From NCBI RefSeq assembly GCF_000254135.1, contig NZ_AINS01000039.1, forward strand, positions 1-64,000: a stretch of 64,000 bases of DNA. Direction: 5' to 3'. The position numbers and the translations under genes were made by a program. The notes under the pieces are model-generated. The model was not told the DNA's origin and ran no database searches. It saw nothing but the letters and a program-made list of their open reading frames with translations. This document shows positions 44,911 through 55,129 of the stretch, piece by piece; the stretch's first letter is position 1, and each line of letters opens with the position of its first letter. The DNA is from Campylobacter coli LMG 9860. GTDB lineage: Bacteria; Campylobacterota; Campylobacteria; Campylobacterales; Campylobacteraceae.

Positions 44911-47733
44911 TTAACTCTTTGCGTTTTTAAGCTCTAAATCCAAATAATATCCTGTATAAGATTTTGTTTTCTTATGATCTTTTGCAACTTTTTCCACGCT
45001 TCCTGTACTAATGATTTTTCCACCCTTTACTCCGCCTTCTGGACCCATATCGATGATATAATCAGCATTTTTAATCACATCTAAATTATGCTCTATCACA
45101 AAAACAGAATTTTTAAGATCGACTAAGTGTTGTAAAACTAAAATGAGTTTATTGACATCTTCAAAATGTAGCCCTGTGGTCGGCTCATCAAGTATGTAAA
45201 GCGTTTTTCCTGTGTCACTGCGGCTTAATTCTTTTGCAAGTTTTATCCTTTGCGCTTCACCCCCACTTAAAGTCGTTGCATTTTGTCCTAGGGTAAGATA
45301 ATCAAGTCCGACTTTTACTAAGGTATCAAGTTTTTGTTTGATTTTTGGCACAGCTGCAAAAAATTCACTTGCTTCTAAAACGCTCATATTTAAAATTTCA
45401 CTGATATTTTTACCTTTGTATTTAATCTCTAGTGTGGCATCATTATAGCGTTTGCCATGGCAAGTATCGCAAACCACCATTACATCGGGCAAGAAGTGCA
45501 TTTCTATTTTAATCTCTCCATCGCCACTGCATTTCTCACATCTTCCACCCTTAACATTAAAAGAAAAACGCCCCGCTTTATAGCCTCGCATTTTAGCTTC
45601 TTTGGTAGCAGCAAAAAGATTGCGAATTTCATCCATGGCACCTGTATAAGTAGCAGGATTTGATCGCGGGGTTCGTCCTATAGGACTTTGATCAAGATAA
45701 ATCACCTTATCTAGTTTTTCAAGCCCTTCAATCTGCACCCCACCTAATTTCTTTACTTTTTTGGCGCGGTTTAATTCTTCTTGTGCAAAAGGCAGTAAGG
45801 TTTGAAGTATGAGAGAGCTTTTTCCAGATCCTGAAACACCTGTGATCGCGACTAAATTTTGCAAAGGAAAAGAAACGCTTAGATCTTTGATATTATTGAT
45901 ATTTACATTTTTAAGTTCTAGCCATTCTTTTTGTTCTCTGTTTTGAAGCTGTGAAATTTGCTTCTTGCCGTTCATATAAAGTGCGGTTTCACTTTTGCTT
46001 TTTAAAAGTTCTTTATAAGTTCCAGCAAATACCACTTCGCCTCCAAATTTTCCTGCTTTTGGGCCAATATCTACGATAAAATCAGCTTCTTCTATAGTCA
46101 TTTTATCGTGCTCTACGACAATTAGAGTATTGCCTTTTTGTTGTAAATTTCTTAAGGTTTTAATGAGTTTTGCTGTATCTCTTTCATGAAGTCCGATACT
46201 AGGTTCATCTAAAACATACATCACCCCACTTAAACCACTGCCAATTTGTGAAGCGATGCGAATTCTTTGTGCCTCACCTCCGCTAATCGTCCTTGCATCG
46301 CGTCCTAAAGATAAATAGCCTAGTCCTACATCATATAAAAAGAAAAGTCTTTCGTTGATTTCTTTTAATATGGGTTCAGAGATAAGTCTTTCTTGCTCGC
46401 TTAAATAAGAGAAATTTTTCTTATTTGCAAAAAAGCTAGTGCTATCTTCTATACTCATATCTAAAATTTCGCCTAGTCCTTTAGAGGCTACTTTTACGGC
46501 TAAACTTTCAGGTTTTAAACGATGACCTGCACAATCTTTGCAAATTTTTTCACTCATGTATTCTGCTAAGTCTTTTTCATCTTTTAGCATTTCATAAGCC
46601 ATTTTTACCACACCTTCAAAGGTGCGTTTGAGGCGATTTCTTTTCCAAAAAAAGTCAATGGTTTTTGCATTTCCGTATAGCACAAGGCGTTTTTGTTCTT
46701 CGCTAAGTTCAGCAAAAGGGAGTTTAATAGGAATTTCATTTTGCTCGCAAAAAGCAATTAAAAATTTATAATAATAGCTTTTGTTAAATCCATACATTAT
46801 TTTTACCGCGCCATTTTCAAGACTTAGGCTTTCATCGATGATTTTTTTCATATCTAGGGTATAGCGAATTCCAAGTCCATCACAGGCTTCACAAGCCCCT
46901 TTTGGAGAGTTAAAAGAAAAACTTAAAGGCTCAAGAGGAACAAAGGAAATTTTACAAGCAAAGCAAGCGGAGTGTTCGCTAAAGTGATAGTGCTTATTAA
47001 GTCCTACTTCATCGGGATTTAAGACTTCTATCTCGATTTCTCCAAAGCTTTCTTCCAAACCTTTTTCTATATCGCTTGCAAGGCGAGAAAGTAGATCTTC
47101 TTGTATTTCGAGTCTATCAATGACGAGTTTTATCGTATGTTTTTTAGTTTTTGAAAGTTCTATATCTTCATCAAGTCTTACTAAAACCCCATCAATTTGC
47201 GCTCTTACATAGCCTTTATTGCGCAAATTTTCAAGTAAATCCGCATAAGTTCCTTTTTTTTCACGCACCAAAGGAGCGTAGATGATGATTTTAGCTCCTT
47301 TTGGAAATTTTAAAATTTCTCCTACTATATCACTTGCACTCATAGATGAGATTTTTTGTCCGCATTGATGGCAATGCTGAATGCCCACTCTTGCATATAA
47401 AAGTCTTAAATAATCATAAATTTCAGTGATGGTTCCGACTGTAGAACGCGGATTTTTAGAAGTGGTTTTTTGATCAATCGCAATAGCAGGGGTTAAACCT
47501 TCGATTTTATCCACATCGGGTTTGCCTACCTTGTCTAAAAATTGTCTTGCATAAGCACTCAAACTTTCTATATAACGGCGTTGACCTTCGGCATAGAGTG
47601 TGCCAAAAGCAAGGGTTGATTTTCCGCTACCGCTTAATCCTGTAAAAACAATGAGTTTATTTTTTGGAATTTCAAGATGAATATTTTTAAGATTATTTTC
47701 CTTTGCGCCAATGATTTTTATCGTATCATTCAT
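44911..47733 (-). CDS. uvrA: Excinuclease ABC subunit A
   Basis: DNA damage recognition in nucleotide excision repair, 940 residues. Two ABC modules: the first Walker A GLSGSGKST near 32-40, second GVSGSGKSS near 640, with LSGGEAQRI signatures in each. Zinc fingers CxxC...CxxC near 255-280 (CFACKISF, CEACDGLG) and 735-760 (CEKCSGDG, CDTCHGKRYN), the latter reading FSFNVKGGRCEKC before it, and CHQCGQ near 119. Full length. Followed at once by the membrane cassette. Confidence 0.97.
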   Translation of the reverse strand: MNDTIKIIGAKENNLKNIHLEIPKNKLIVFTGLSGSGKSTLAFGTLYAEGQRRYIESLSAYARQFLDKVGKPDVDKIEGLTPAIAIDQKTTSKNPRSTVGTITEIYDYLRLLYARVGIQHCHQCGQKISSMSASDIVGEILKFPKGAKIIIYAPLVREKKGTYADLLENLRNKGYVRAQIDGVLVRLDEDIELSKTKKHTIKLVIDRLEIQEDLLSRLASDIEKGLEESFGEIEIEVLNPDEVGLNKHYHFSEHSACFACKISFVPLEPLSFSFNSPKGACEACDGLGIRYTLDMKKIIDESLSLENGAVKIMYGFNKSYYYKFLIAFCEQNEIPIKLPFAELSEEQKRLVLYGNAKTIDFFWKRNRLKRTFEGVVKMAYEMLKDEKDLAEYMSEKICKDCAGHRLKPESLAVKVASKGLGEILDMSIEDSTSFFANKKNFSYLSEQERLISEPILKEINERLFFLYDVGLGYLSLGRDARTISGGEAQRIRIASQIGSGLSGVMYVLDEPSIGLHERDTAKLIKTLRNLQQKGNTLIVVEHDKMTIEEADFIVDIGPKAGKFGGEVVFAGTYKELLKSKSETALYMNGKKQISQLQNREQKEWLELKNVNINNIKDLSVSFPLQNLVAITGVSGSGKSSLILQTLLPFAQEELNRAKKVKKLGGVQIEGLEKLDKVIYLDQSPIGRTPRSNPATYTGAMDEIRNLFAATKEAKMRGYKAGRFSFNVKGGRCEKCSGDGEIKIEMHFLPDVMVVCDTCHGKRYNDATLEIKYKGKNISEILNMSVLEASEFFAAVPKIKQKLDTLVKVGLDYLTLGQNATTLSGGEAQRIKLAKELSRSDTGKTLYILDEPTTGLHFEDVNKLILVLQHLVDLKNSVFVIEHNLDVIKNADYIIDMGPEGGVKGGKIISTGSVEKVAKDHKKTKSYTGYYLDLELKNAKS

Positions 47734-47820
47734 AAGTTTTTCCTAAGCATTAAATAAATTTAACATTTTAACATAAAAATATAAAAATTATGTTTTTAAA
47801 TTTTTTAGCATTTTAATGGA

Positions 47821-48606
47821 TTAAAATGCTAAAATTCCAAGTTTTCTAAGCAGAGAAAGAGTGGTTGCAAGTATGGATAAAGCATATACGCAAAGTAAAA
47901 TTTTTCTATGAGCTGAAATATGCATTTTTTCTATGATTTTTATACCTATAAAAACACCTATCATAGAAGCAAAACCTACTAAAACACCTTTGTGGATAAC
48001 TTCAGCGTCAATTACACCTGAATTTGCAAAAGAGATGATACCAGAGATTGAAGCAAAAATAACAAAAAATAAAGAAAGCGAAACCACTTTTTTGCTATCA
48101 TAGCCTAAGAAACAAGCTAAAATTGGAGCGATTAAAAGCCCTCCGCCTATACCTAAAGAAATAGCAAAAATTCCCGTAAAAGCTCCCGCTATAAATAAAA
48201 TTCCATTTTTAACCCATACGCTTTTATGGCTTTTTACAACACTTTCTTTGATGCCAAAGGCATATTTGATAAAAAATACACAACTTACTCCTAAAAATAT
48301 AGCAGTAAGAGCTACATCGCTTAAGGCTTGTAATAAAATTCCACTAAAACTTGCCCCCAAAAGACCGCCCAGTCCTATAACAATACCATCTTTGAGATTT
48401 AAATTCTTTTTTTTATAATTAATATAAGAACCAAAAATGGCCGCAAAGATCATCTGTAATACAGAAATTCCAATAGCATGATGAGCACTTGCTCCTAAAG
48501 CAAACATTGAGGGCACGATAATCATTCCCCCACCTATGCCAAAAAGTCCTGAAGTAATACCTGAAAATATACCTATAAAGATATAAGGCAAATCTGCAAA
48601 ATTCAT
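47821..48606 (-). CDS. TauE/SafE family permease
   Basis: Sulfite/sulfonate exporter-like membrane protein (DUF81), 261 residues with about eight helices. The repeated family motif appears as GLFGIGGGMIIVPSMFALG near 21-39 and SLGIGGGLLIAPILACFLG near 146-164, typical of the two symmetrical halves. Substrate unknown; family members export sulfite, sulfoacetate or other organosulfur anions. It is a lone gene, 88 bp from uvrA, and diverges from the trp operon. Confidence 0.82.
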   Translation of the reverse strand: MNFADLPYIFIGIFSGITSGLFGIGGGMIIVPSMFALGASAHHAIGISVLQMIFAAIFGSYINYKKKNLNLKDGIVIGLGGLLGASFSGILLQALSDVALTAIFLGVSCVFFIKYAFGIKESVVKSHKSVWVKNGILFIAGAFTGIFAISLGIGGGLLIAPILACFLGYDSKKVVSLSLFFVIFASISGIISFANSGVIDAEVIHKGVLVGFASMIGVFIGIKIIEKMHISAHRKILLCVYALSILATTLSLLRKLGILAF

Positions 48607-48858
48607 ACTTTTTCCTAAATTTATATCGTTTGTTGATTAAATAAGGAGTAATTTTATCTTATCAAGCTTATCTTAGTTTTAAAATTTTTTATAATGTTTT
48701 ACAAGGCTTATTTTGACAAAATATTTTCCACAGAGTTACATGGATTTATTTTTTTGAAAATGAAATAAATATTAAAGGATAATTTTATGTTTTTTTCTCT
48801 AAAATTAATAAAAGTCATCATAGTTTAAAATGAGGCTTAATTTTTTGAAAGGTAGAAG
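48607..48858. other. Gap between the TauE gene and the trp leader
   Basis: An AT-rich region with no gene I can support. It must hold the promoter of the TauE/SafE gene on the minus strand and of trp on the plus strand. TAAAAT at 48826-48831 is a possible trp -10 box, giving a transcript start near 48838. A 13-codon frame at 48787-48828 with AAAGGA ahead of it is discussed under rejected items. Confidence 0.4.
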
Positions 48859-48933
48859 ATGAATGAAAACGATTTTTTAAATAATTCTTTAATTTTAGTA
48901 TCAACACACACTCTTCGTTCTTGGCGCTTCTAA
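48859..48933 (+). CDS. trpL: Candidate trp operon leader peptide
   Basis: A 24-residue frame, MNENDFLNNSLILVSTHTLR then SWRF, with a single Trp codon (48922-48924) three codons from the stop (W, R, F, stop), ends 57 bases before trpE. GAAAGGTAGAAG supplies the ribosome binding site. Behind the Trp codon a small stem CTTGG/CTAAG (48920-48934, with one G-T pair) is followed by CTTC and seven T, a weak terminator. TAGAAG (48853-48858) could instead pair with CTTCTA (48927-48932). The arrangement suits attenuation or nascent-peptide sensing of tryptophan; coding is inferred. Confidence 0.5.
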   Translation: MNENDFLNNSLILVSTHTLRSWRF

Positions 48934-48990
48934 GCTTCTTTTTTTAACTTCTCAATATTTTTTTATTTTATTTTTTATAAAGGTTGTATT

Positions 48991-50232
48991 ATGCTTGAAA
49001 TGAAAGCAAATTTATATTATAGGCAAATTTTAAAAGAATTTCCTTCTTCTTACTTTGCTGAAGATTCTACCAGGGTTATTATAGGTATTGATTGCGATTT
49101 TTATGATGCTAAGGATATCACTCTTAGCGAATTAAAGGCGAAATTTTATGAAAATGCTTCAAGGGAGCAAATTTGCAAATATTCTGGATTTTTTGGTGTT
49201 TTTAGTGCAAATTTTATTTCTTTGTTTGAGAATTTACCCTCAAATGAAAATAAAAATTATGATTTTCCAAATTTTTTATTTGCCAATGCTAAAGCTTATT
49301 TGGTTTATGAAAAAACTAGCAAAATGTTTTTTAAATACGGAGAAAATAAGTATTTTGATTTTTTAAAAGAAGATTTTGTTTTCGATAAAAAAGTTTGCGA
49401 ATATAAAATCTTGCAGGATTTTCAAGAAGAAAAAAGAGATTTTATCCAAAGTGTGGAAAAAGCCAAGGAATATCTTTTAAGCGGAGATATTTTTCAAGTG
49501 GTTTTAAGCAAGCAGCTTTGCATAGAGCATAATTTTGATAGTTTTGAATTTTATGAAACTTTAAGTGAGTTAAATCCTAGTGCTTATATGTTTTATTTTC
49601 CGACTCAATATGGGGTTGTGTTAGGTTCTTCTCCAGAGTTTTTACTGAAAATAAAAAACAAAGAAATTTTTTTAGCTCCTATAGCAGGTACTCGAAATTT
49701 GGATGAAAATTCAGATATTTTAAAATTAGAAAAAGATCTTTTAAGCGATGAAAAAGAATTGAGTGAGCATAAAATGCTTGTTGATTTAGCTAGAAATGAT
49801 GCATCTAAATTCGGTACAAATACGCGAGTTGAAAATCTTTTTAGTATAACAAGAAATAAATTTGTCATGCATATAGTCAGTGAAGTTTATGCGACGATGG
49901 ATAAGCAAGCCAATATTTTTGATATTATAGGAGCGGTTTTTCCAGCAGGAACTTTAAGTGGTGCCCCAAAGATTAGAGCTTTAGAAATTATCAATGAGCT
50001 TGAAAATTTAGACAGAGGAGTTTATGGAGGCGCTGTTGGGTTTTTAAATTTTAATGAAGATGTGGTTTTAGCTATTACCATAAGATCGGCTTTTTTTAAA
50101 GAAAATAAAGCTTTTATAGCAAGTGGAGCGGGTATAGTTTTACAAAGTGATCCACAAAAAGAATATGAAGAAATTTGCGCTAAGCGTAAAGCTTTATTAG
50201 TAAGTTTTGAAAAAATGGCTAAAAGGAGTTAA
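48991..50232 (+). CDS. trpE: Anthranilate synthase component I
   Basis: Converts chorismate to anthranilate with ammonia from the TrpG domain. Core motifs: LLSGDIFQVVLSKQL, EFLLKIKNKEIFLAPIAGTR, DLARNDASKFG and PAGTLSGAPKIRALEIINELE...GVYGGAVGFLNF. At 413 residues it is about 90 residues shorter than typical TrpE; the N-terminal part is compact and I do not see the usual LLES tryptophan-feedback motif. That makes transcript control by the leader more interesting. Start ATG 48991 has AAAGG 7 bases ahead. Confidence 0.93.
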   Translation: MLEMKANLYYRQILKEFPSSYFAEDSTRVIIGIDCDFYDAKDITLSELKAKFYENASREQICKYSGFFGVFSANFISLFENLPSNENKNYDFPNFLFANAKAYLVYEKTSKMFFKYGENKYFDFLKEDFVFDKKVCEYKILQDFQEEKRDFIQSVEKAKEYLLSGDIFQVVLSKQLCIEHNFDSFEFYETLSELNPSAYMFYFPTQYGVVLGSSPEFLLKIKNKEIFLAPIAGTRNLDENSDILKLEKDLLSDEKELSEHKMLVDLARNDASKFGTNTRVENLFSITRNKFVMHIVSEVYATMDKQANIFDIIGAVFPAGTLSGAPKIRALEIINELENLDRGVYGGAVGFLNFNEDVVLAITIRSAFFKENKAFIASGAGIVLQSDPQKEYEEICAKRKALLVSFEKMAKRS

Positions 50233-50233
50233 G

Positions 50234-51826
50234 ATGATACTTTTAATTGATAATTATGATTCTTTTGTTTTCAATATCAAATCCATGCTCGAAAATGTAT
50301 ACAAGGGTGAAATTTTAGTTGTTCGAAACGATAAAATCACTCTTGATGAAATCAAAGCTTTAAATCCAAACTATATCATTTTAAGTCCTGGTCCAAAACA
50401 CCCAAAAGATAGTGGAGTGTGTCTTGAAATTTTTAAATCACGACTCAACATCCCTACGCTTGGAATTTGCTTAGGACATCAAGCTTTGGGTTTTAGTTTT
50501 AAGGCCGAAATTGCTAAATTGCAAAACCCTATGCATGCAAAAAATTCCTTAATTAAAATTTATAATAAAGATACAATTTTTAAAGATTTTGAAGATGAGG
50601 TAAGTGTGATGCGTTATCACTCTTTAGAAGTTAAAATTTTGCCCGATGATTTTGAAATTTTGGCTTTGAGTGATGATAATGTTATCATGGCTATAAAACA
50701 TAAAACTTTACCTTATTTTGGCGTGCAGTTTCATCCTGAAAGTTATTTTAGCGAATACGGAATCAAAATTTTTGCTAATTTTTTAAATCAAGAAAAAGCA
50801 GTTCAGGATAAAAAACATACTCTTGGATTTTATTTGCAAAAAATGAGTGAAAATCATTATTTAGAAAGTGAAGATTTTTCAGAAATTTGCAAGATTATTA
50901 TGAGCAGGGATTATGAGCCTTTACAAGCGGCTGCTTTACTTGTTTTAATCAGTGAAAAATCCCTCAATCAAAAATCATTAAGCAGTCTTGTGCGTGAAAT
51001 TTTGCGTTATTCTAAAACCTTTAGTGATGAAAGCGATATGATAGATATATGTGGTACTGGAGGAGATAATTTTAAAAGTATCAATGTTTCAACAGCAAGT
51101 GCTTTTATTTTAGCAGCTTTGGGGGTAAAAGTAGCAAAACATGGAAACAGAGCGATTTCTAGTTCAAGTGGAAGCACCGATGTTTTAGATGCTTTAGATG
51201 TAAAAATTCCTGATAATTTAGAATGTGCTTTAAATGATTTGCAAAATAAAAATTTAGCCTTTTTTCATGCCCCGTATTTTCATCCTTTAGTAGGTGAGCT
51301 AAGAGAGCTTAGGGCAAAGCTTGGCATAAGAACTGTATTTAATGTTTTAGGACCTTTGCTTCATCCTAATTTAAAGCTTAAATATCAAATGATGGGAAAT
51401 TATCATGCACCTGTGCATAAGCTTTTGGCTGAAGTTTTAAGATCACTAGGACGAAAAAGAGCTTTGGTGGTGCGTGGCAATGATGGCATGGATGAGATCA
51501 GTATTTGCGATGAAACAAAGATTTTTGAAGTAAGAGAGGGTGAAATTTATGAATACGGCGTTACACCCGAACAATTTGGTTTTAAGCGAGCTTTTCATAG
51601 TGAGATTATGGGTGGCAATGCTTATGAAAATGCTAAGGATTTAAAAGATATCTTAAGTGGAAAAATACAAGGGGCTAAATTTGATATCGTGGTTTTAAAT
51701 TCTATGTTCGCACTTTATACAGCCAACAAAGTTTCAACACCTTTAAAAGCAAAAGATATTATTTTAGAGGCTATATATTCTGGCAAGGTGATGGAGTATT
51801 TTAGGAGTCTAAATGACAAAGCTTAA
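50234..51826 (+). CDS. trpD: Fused anthranilate synthase component II/anthranilate phosphoribosyltransferase
   Basis: A 530-residue TrpG-TrpD fusion. Residues 1-190 are a class I glutamine amidotransferase with the nucleophile C79 in [11 protein letters not shown] and the His-Glu of FHPESYFSE near 168-176. The rest is the phosphoribosyltransferase, with [21 protein letters not shown] near 280-300 and [13 protein letters not shown] near 315. The ATG at 50234 behind AAGGAG is the start; a longer frame from 50207 overlaps trpE. The same fusion exists in enterics. Confidence 0.95.
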   Translation: MILLIDNYDSFVFNIKSMLENVYKGEILVVRNDKITLDEIKALNPNYIILSPGPKHPKDSGVCLEIFKSRLNIPTLGICLGHQALGFSFKAEIAKLQNPMHAKNSLIKIYNKDTIFKDFEDEVSVMRYHSLEVKILPDDFEILALSDDNVIMAIKHKTLPYFGVQFHPESYFSEYGIKIFANFLNQEKAVQDKKHTLGFYLQKMSENHYLESEDFSEICKIIMSRDYEPLQAAALLVLISEKSLNQKSLSSLVREILRYSKTFSDESDMIDICGTGGDNFKSINVSTASAFILAALGVKVAKHGNRAISSSSGSTDVLDALDVKIPDNLECALNDLQNKNLAFFHAPYFHPLVGELRELRAKLGIRTVFNVLGPLLHPNLKLKYQMMGNYHAPVHKLLAEVLRSLGRKRALVVRGNDGMDEISICDETKIFEVREGEIYEYGVTPEQFGFKRAFHSEIMGGNAYENAKDLKDILSGKIQGAKFDIVVLNSMFALYTANKVSTPLKAKDIILEAIYSGKVMEYFRSLNDKA

Positions 51827-52412
51827 AATTTGTGGCATTAAGGATGAAAATAATGCCAAGGAAATCGCTGAATTAAATGTCGATTTCATGGGGCTTATTT
51901 TTGCAAAAAGCCCTAGACAGCTTAGTTTAGAACAAGCAATGAATTTAAGCGATATCATCCATGCGGGATTTAAAAAGAGTGTAGGAGTTTTTGTCGATGA
52001 AAATTTGGAATTTATTTTAAAAGCAATCAAACAAGCAAAGCTTGATGGAGTGCAAATTCATAGAAAAATCAGTGAATTTGAGTTTAAAACCTTAAAAGAA
52101 AGTGGAGTTTTTGTTTGGCAGGTTTTAAGTGTAGGGGATCGTTTGGAATTGGAAGAAAATATTTATGCGGATTTAATTTTATTTGATACTAAGGGAAAAT
52201 TTCATGGAGGCAATGGGGAAAGTTTTAACTGGGATCTTTTGAAAGACTTTAAAAAAGATTTTGCCTTAGCAGGAGGCATAGGAACTCATAATATCAATGA
52301 AGCTTTAAGTTTAAAACCAAAAATCATAGACTTAAATTCAAAGATAGAAAAGGAAAATCATTTAAAAGATGTGGAAAAAATCAAGTATATTTTAAAGGAG
52401 GTGAGAAAATGA
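51813..52412 (+). CDS. trpF: Phosphoribosylanthranilate isomerase
   Basis: TIM-barrel enzyme of 199 residues. [19 protein letters not shown] at the start contains the catalytic cysteine (C7), VQIHRK near 75 and [21 protein letters not shown] near 128-148 the catalytic aspartate, and [11 protein letters not shown] the phosphate-binding loop. It overlaps trpD by 14 bp and trpB by 4 bp. It is a free-standing TrpF; no trpC is in this operon. Confidence 0.93.
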   Translation: MTKLKICGIKDENNAKEIAELNVDFMGLIFAKSPRQLSLEQAMNLSDIIHAGFKKSVGVFVDENLEFILKAIKQAKLDGVQIHRKISEFEFKTLKESGVFVWQVLSVGDRLELEENIYADLILFDTKGKFHGGNGESFNWDLLKDFKKDFALAGGIGTHNINEALSLKPKIIDLNSKIEKENHLKDVEKIKYILKEVRK

Positions 52413-53587
52413 AAAAGGCGTATTATGGTGAATTTGGTGGGCAGTTTTTGCCTGAGAGTGCGATGTTTGCTTTAAATGAGCTTGAAGATGCTTTTTTAAA
52501 ATTTGCACAAGATAAAGCCTTTAAAAAAGAGCTTCAAGACCTTTTAACTACTTATGTAGGACGCCCCACTCCGCTTTATTTTGCTCGAAATTTAAGTAAA
52601 AAATACGGACATGAAATTTATCTTAAGCGTGAAGATTTAAACCATACAGGAGCACATAAAATCAACAATGCTATAGCTCAAGCACTTTTAGCAAAAAAAA
52701 TGGGTAAGAAAAAAATCATTGCCGAAACAGGGGCAGGGCAGCATGGATTAGCAACTGCTACTGCTGCAGCACTTTTAGGACTTGAGTGTGAAATTTACAT
52801 GGGAGCGACTGATGTGCAACGACAAGCTTTAAATGTTTATAAAATGGAGCTTTTAGGAGCTAAGGTTAATGCTATACAAAGTGGACTTAAAACCTTAAAA
52901 GAAGCTACAACTGCTGCTATCCAAGCTTGGGTGGGGGATATTAAAAATCTTTTTTATGTAGTTGGAAGTGCTGTAGGACCTTATCCTTACCCTAAAATGG
53001 TTACACATTTTCAAAGTGTTATAGGAAAAGAATGCAAAAGTCAACTTAAAAAATTAGGTAAAAAAGTAGATTATATCATCGCTGCAGTAGGAGGTGGAAG
53101 TAATGCGGGTGGAATTTTTTACGAATTTATCAAAGATGAGAGTGTAAATCTTATTGGAATTGAAGCAGGGGGATTGGGTGTTGACACCCTTTATCATGCA
53201 GCAACTTTAACCAAGGGAAAAACAGGTATTATCCATGGTATGAAAACGAAGGTTTTGCAAGATGAATTAGGAAACATCTTACCTGTGCATAGTGTTTCTG
53301 CGGGACTTGATTATCCAGGAATTGGTCCTTTGCATGCTTTTTTATCTCAAAGCGGTAGGGCAAAATATTATGCCATTACCGATGAAGAATGCATGATGGC
53401 TTTAAAAATGCTTTGTAAGGAAGAGGGGATTATCCCTGCTATTGAGAGTTCTCATGCTTTGGCATTTTTGGAAAAACTTTGTCCTAAGTTAAACAAAAAG
53501 AGCGTGATAGTGGTTAATTTATCAGGTAGAGGCGATAAAGATATGCAAACGATTAGAGAATATAAAAAAGGAACAATTTATGGTTGA
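52409..53587 (+). CDS. trpB: Tryptophan synthase beta chain
   Basis: PLP enzyme condensing indole and serine. K84 in [15 protein letters not shown] binds the cofactor, with [10 protein letters not shown] near 110, the GGGSNAGG phosphate loop near 230, and the start [12 protein letters not shown] of the TrpB1 type. At 392 residues it is full length. It overlaps trpF and trpA, so synthesis with TrpA is coupled. Confidence 0.96.
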   Translation: MKKAYYGEFGGQFLPESAMFALNELEDAFLKFAQDKAFKKELQDLLTTYVGRPTPLYFARNLSKKYGHEIYLKREDLNHTGAHKINNAIAQALLAKKMGKKKIIAETGAGQHGLATATAAALLGLECEIYMGATDVQRQALNVYKMELLGAKVNAIQSGLKTLKEATTAAIQAWVGDIKNLFYVVGSAVGPYPYPKMVTHFQSVIGKECKSQLKKLGKKVDYIIAAVGGGSNAGGIFYEFIKDESVNLIGIEAGGLGVDTLYHAATLTKGKTGIIHGMKTKVLQDELGNILPVHSVSAGLDYPGIGPLHAFLSQSGRAKYYAITDEECMMALKMLCKEEGIIPAIESSHALAFLEKLCPKLNKKSVIVVNLSGRGDKDMQTIREYKKGTIYG

Positions 53588-54329
53588 TTTTACAAAATTT
53601 TACAAGGATAAGGCAAATGTAGCTTATATGGTTTTAGGCTATCCAAATTTAAAAATTAGTGAAGAGTTTTTAAAGCGTTTGGATGAAAGTTCGATCGATG
53701 TTTTGGAATTAGGAATCGCATATAGTGATCCTATTGCTGATGGTGAGATCATCGCCAATGCTGCAAAAATTGCCTTAGAACAAGGCGCAGACATTCATAA
53801 AATATTTGAGCTTTTAGCCAAAATAAAAACAAAAAAAGCCCTTGTTTTTATGGTGTATTATAATTTAATTTTTTCCTACGGCTTAGAAAATTTTGTTAAA
53901 AAAGCCAAGGCTTTGGGAATTTCTGCTTTGATAGTTCCTGAGCTAAGTTATGAAGAAAGTAAGCCTTTGTATAAAGAATGTCAAAAGTATGACATAGCTT
54001 TGATTACTCTTGTAAGCATTACAACTCCTAAAGAGCGTGTTAAAGAACTTGTAAAAAATGCTAAGGGTTTTATTTATTTACTTGCTAGTGTAGGCATAAC
54101 AGGAGGACAAAGTGCGGATAATAAACTTTTGCAAGAAAAAATACAAGAAATCCGATCTTTCACACAACTGCCTATTTATGTTGGTTTTGGGGTAAAAAAT
54201 AACACAGATGTAAGAAATATGCGTAAACTAGCCGATGGAGTGATAGTAGGAACGAATATAGTAAAGCTTTTTGCAAGCAATGATGTAAATCAAATTTTAA
54301 AAGGTGTAGAAGAAATTTTTGAAAAATAA
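53580..54329 (+). CDS. trpA: Tryptophan synthase alpha chain
   Basis: Cleaves indole-3-glycerol phosphate. The catalytic glutamate and aspartate lie in [16 protein letters not shown] near 42-57 and the family [12 protein letters not shown] near 92-103. [12 protein letters not shown] near 170-181 is the phosphate-side loop. Length 249 residues. Last trp gene. No trpC (IGP synthase) lies in the operon and must be elsewhere. Confidence 0.95.
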   Translation: MVDFTKFYKDKANVAYMVLGYPNLKISEEFLKRLDESSIDVLELGIAYSDPIADGEIIANAAKIALEQGADIHKIFELLAKIKTKKALVFMVYYNLIFSYGLENFVKKAKALGISALIVPELSYEESKPLYKECQKYDIALITLVSITTPKERVKELVKNAKGFIYLLASVGITGGQSADNKLLQEKIQEIRSFTQLPIYVGFGVKNNTDVRNMRKLADGVIVGTNIVKLFASNDVNQILKGVEEIFEK

Positions 54330-54361
54330 TTTTTTAAAACATATTTTTATTTTATATTTAC

Positions 54362-54367
54362 TATAAT
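54362..54367 (+). promoter_or_regulatory. -10 box ahead of the CheX-like/fliN/fliO genes
   Basis: TATAAT within T-rich sequence, 31 bases ahead of the start of the CheX-like gene, in the 69-bp gap after trpA. It suggests a separate vegetative promoter for this flagellar cluster. Confidence 0.6.
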
Positions 54368-54398
54368 TTTTAATTAAGTTTTTTATAAAGGTGATATT

Positions 54399-54821
54399 AT
54401 GTTGAAAGTTCTTGAATATTCAATAACACATTTTTTTGAACATATCCTAAGACTTCATATCGAAAAGGCTGAAGATATAGTAGGTGAACTTTATGGAGCC
54501 AGTATTCCTGTAATGGAAAAAAGTGGTAGAGAATATCATTTTTATTTATTTTTTCCAAAAGAATTTCTACAAACAATTGCTAATGTTTTAGTTCGTGATG
54601 AAAAATTTAAAGAAGATGATTGGTGTGATTTAAGTAAAGAATGCGCCAATCAAATCATAGGTTATGCAAAAAATTTACTCAATGATGCTAAGGGAGATGA
54701 TGAGTATAAACTTGGCATACCAGAGTATTTAGGTAGGGTTGATTTTTCATCTATTATATTAGATGAATCTTTAACTTATAGCTTTGAAAATCATTATTTT
54801 AGAATAGGATATTGTAAATAA
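54399..54821 (+). CDS. CheX-like chemotaxis/flagellar protein
   Basis: A 140-residue protein usually called hypothetical. Residues 77-108 fit the CheC/CheX phosphatase signature: D77 then E81-C-A-N84 (ExxN), and P108 about 23 residues on, inside LGIPEYLG. In CheX such E and N residues remove phosphate from CheY. The start (FEHILRLHIEK, ASIPV) also fits the CheX fold. It overlaps fliN by 1 base, supporting a link to the motor switch. The activity is inferred from the motif, not shown. Confidence 0.6.
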   Translation: MLKVLEYSITHFFEHILRLHIEKAEDIVGELYGASIPVMEKSGREYHFYLFFPKEFLQTIANVLVRDEKFKEDDWCDLSKECANQIIGYAKNLLNDAKGDDEYKLGIPEYLGRVDFSSIILDESLTYSFENHYFRIGYCK

Positions 54822-55129
54822 TGGGCAGCGACATTGATTTTGGAGATCGTCATGGACTTTTGCAGTCTTATGAAGATATCTTAGATATCACAGTAGATTT
54901 TGTTAGTGAGCTTGGCACTACCAATATGAGTGTAGCTGAACTTTTAAAACTTGAAGTAGGTTCGGTTATCGATCTTGAAAAACCTGCTGGGGAAAGTGTT
55001 GAATTGTATATCAATAAGCGTATCTTTGGTAAGGGCGAAGTTATGGTTTATGAGAAAAATTTAGCAATTAGAATTAATGAAATTCTAGATTCTAAAACCG
55101 TACTTCAATATTTCAAAAAAGAAATTTAA
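54821..55129 (+). CDS. fliN: Flagellar motor switch protein FliN
   Basis: C-ring component of 102 residues made almost wholly of the SpoA domain: DITVDFVSELGTTNMSVAELLKLEVGSVIDLEKPAGE and a C-terminal GKGEVMVYEKNLAIRINEI. In Campylobacter it works with FliM and FliY. It overlaps the CheX-like gene by 1 base and the next gene by 1 base. Confidence 0.94.
   Translation: MGSDIDFGDRHGLLQSYEDILDITVDFVSELGTTNMSVAELLKLEVGSVIDLEKPAGESVELYINKRIFGKGEVMVYEKNLAIRINEILDSKTVLQYFKKEI

Noticed and set aside
48787-48828. A 13-codon frame with AAAGGA ahead of it, upstream of the trp leader.
   Set aside because: It lies ahead of the likely trp transcript start and its stop overlaps the possible -10 box; it has no Trp codon. 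Short AT-rich frames of this kind arise by chance.
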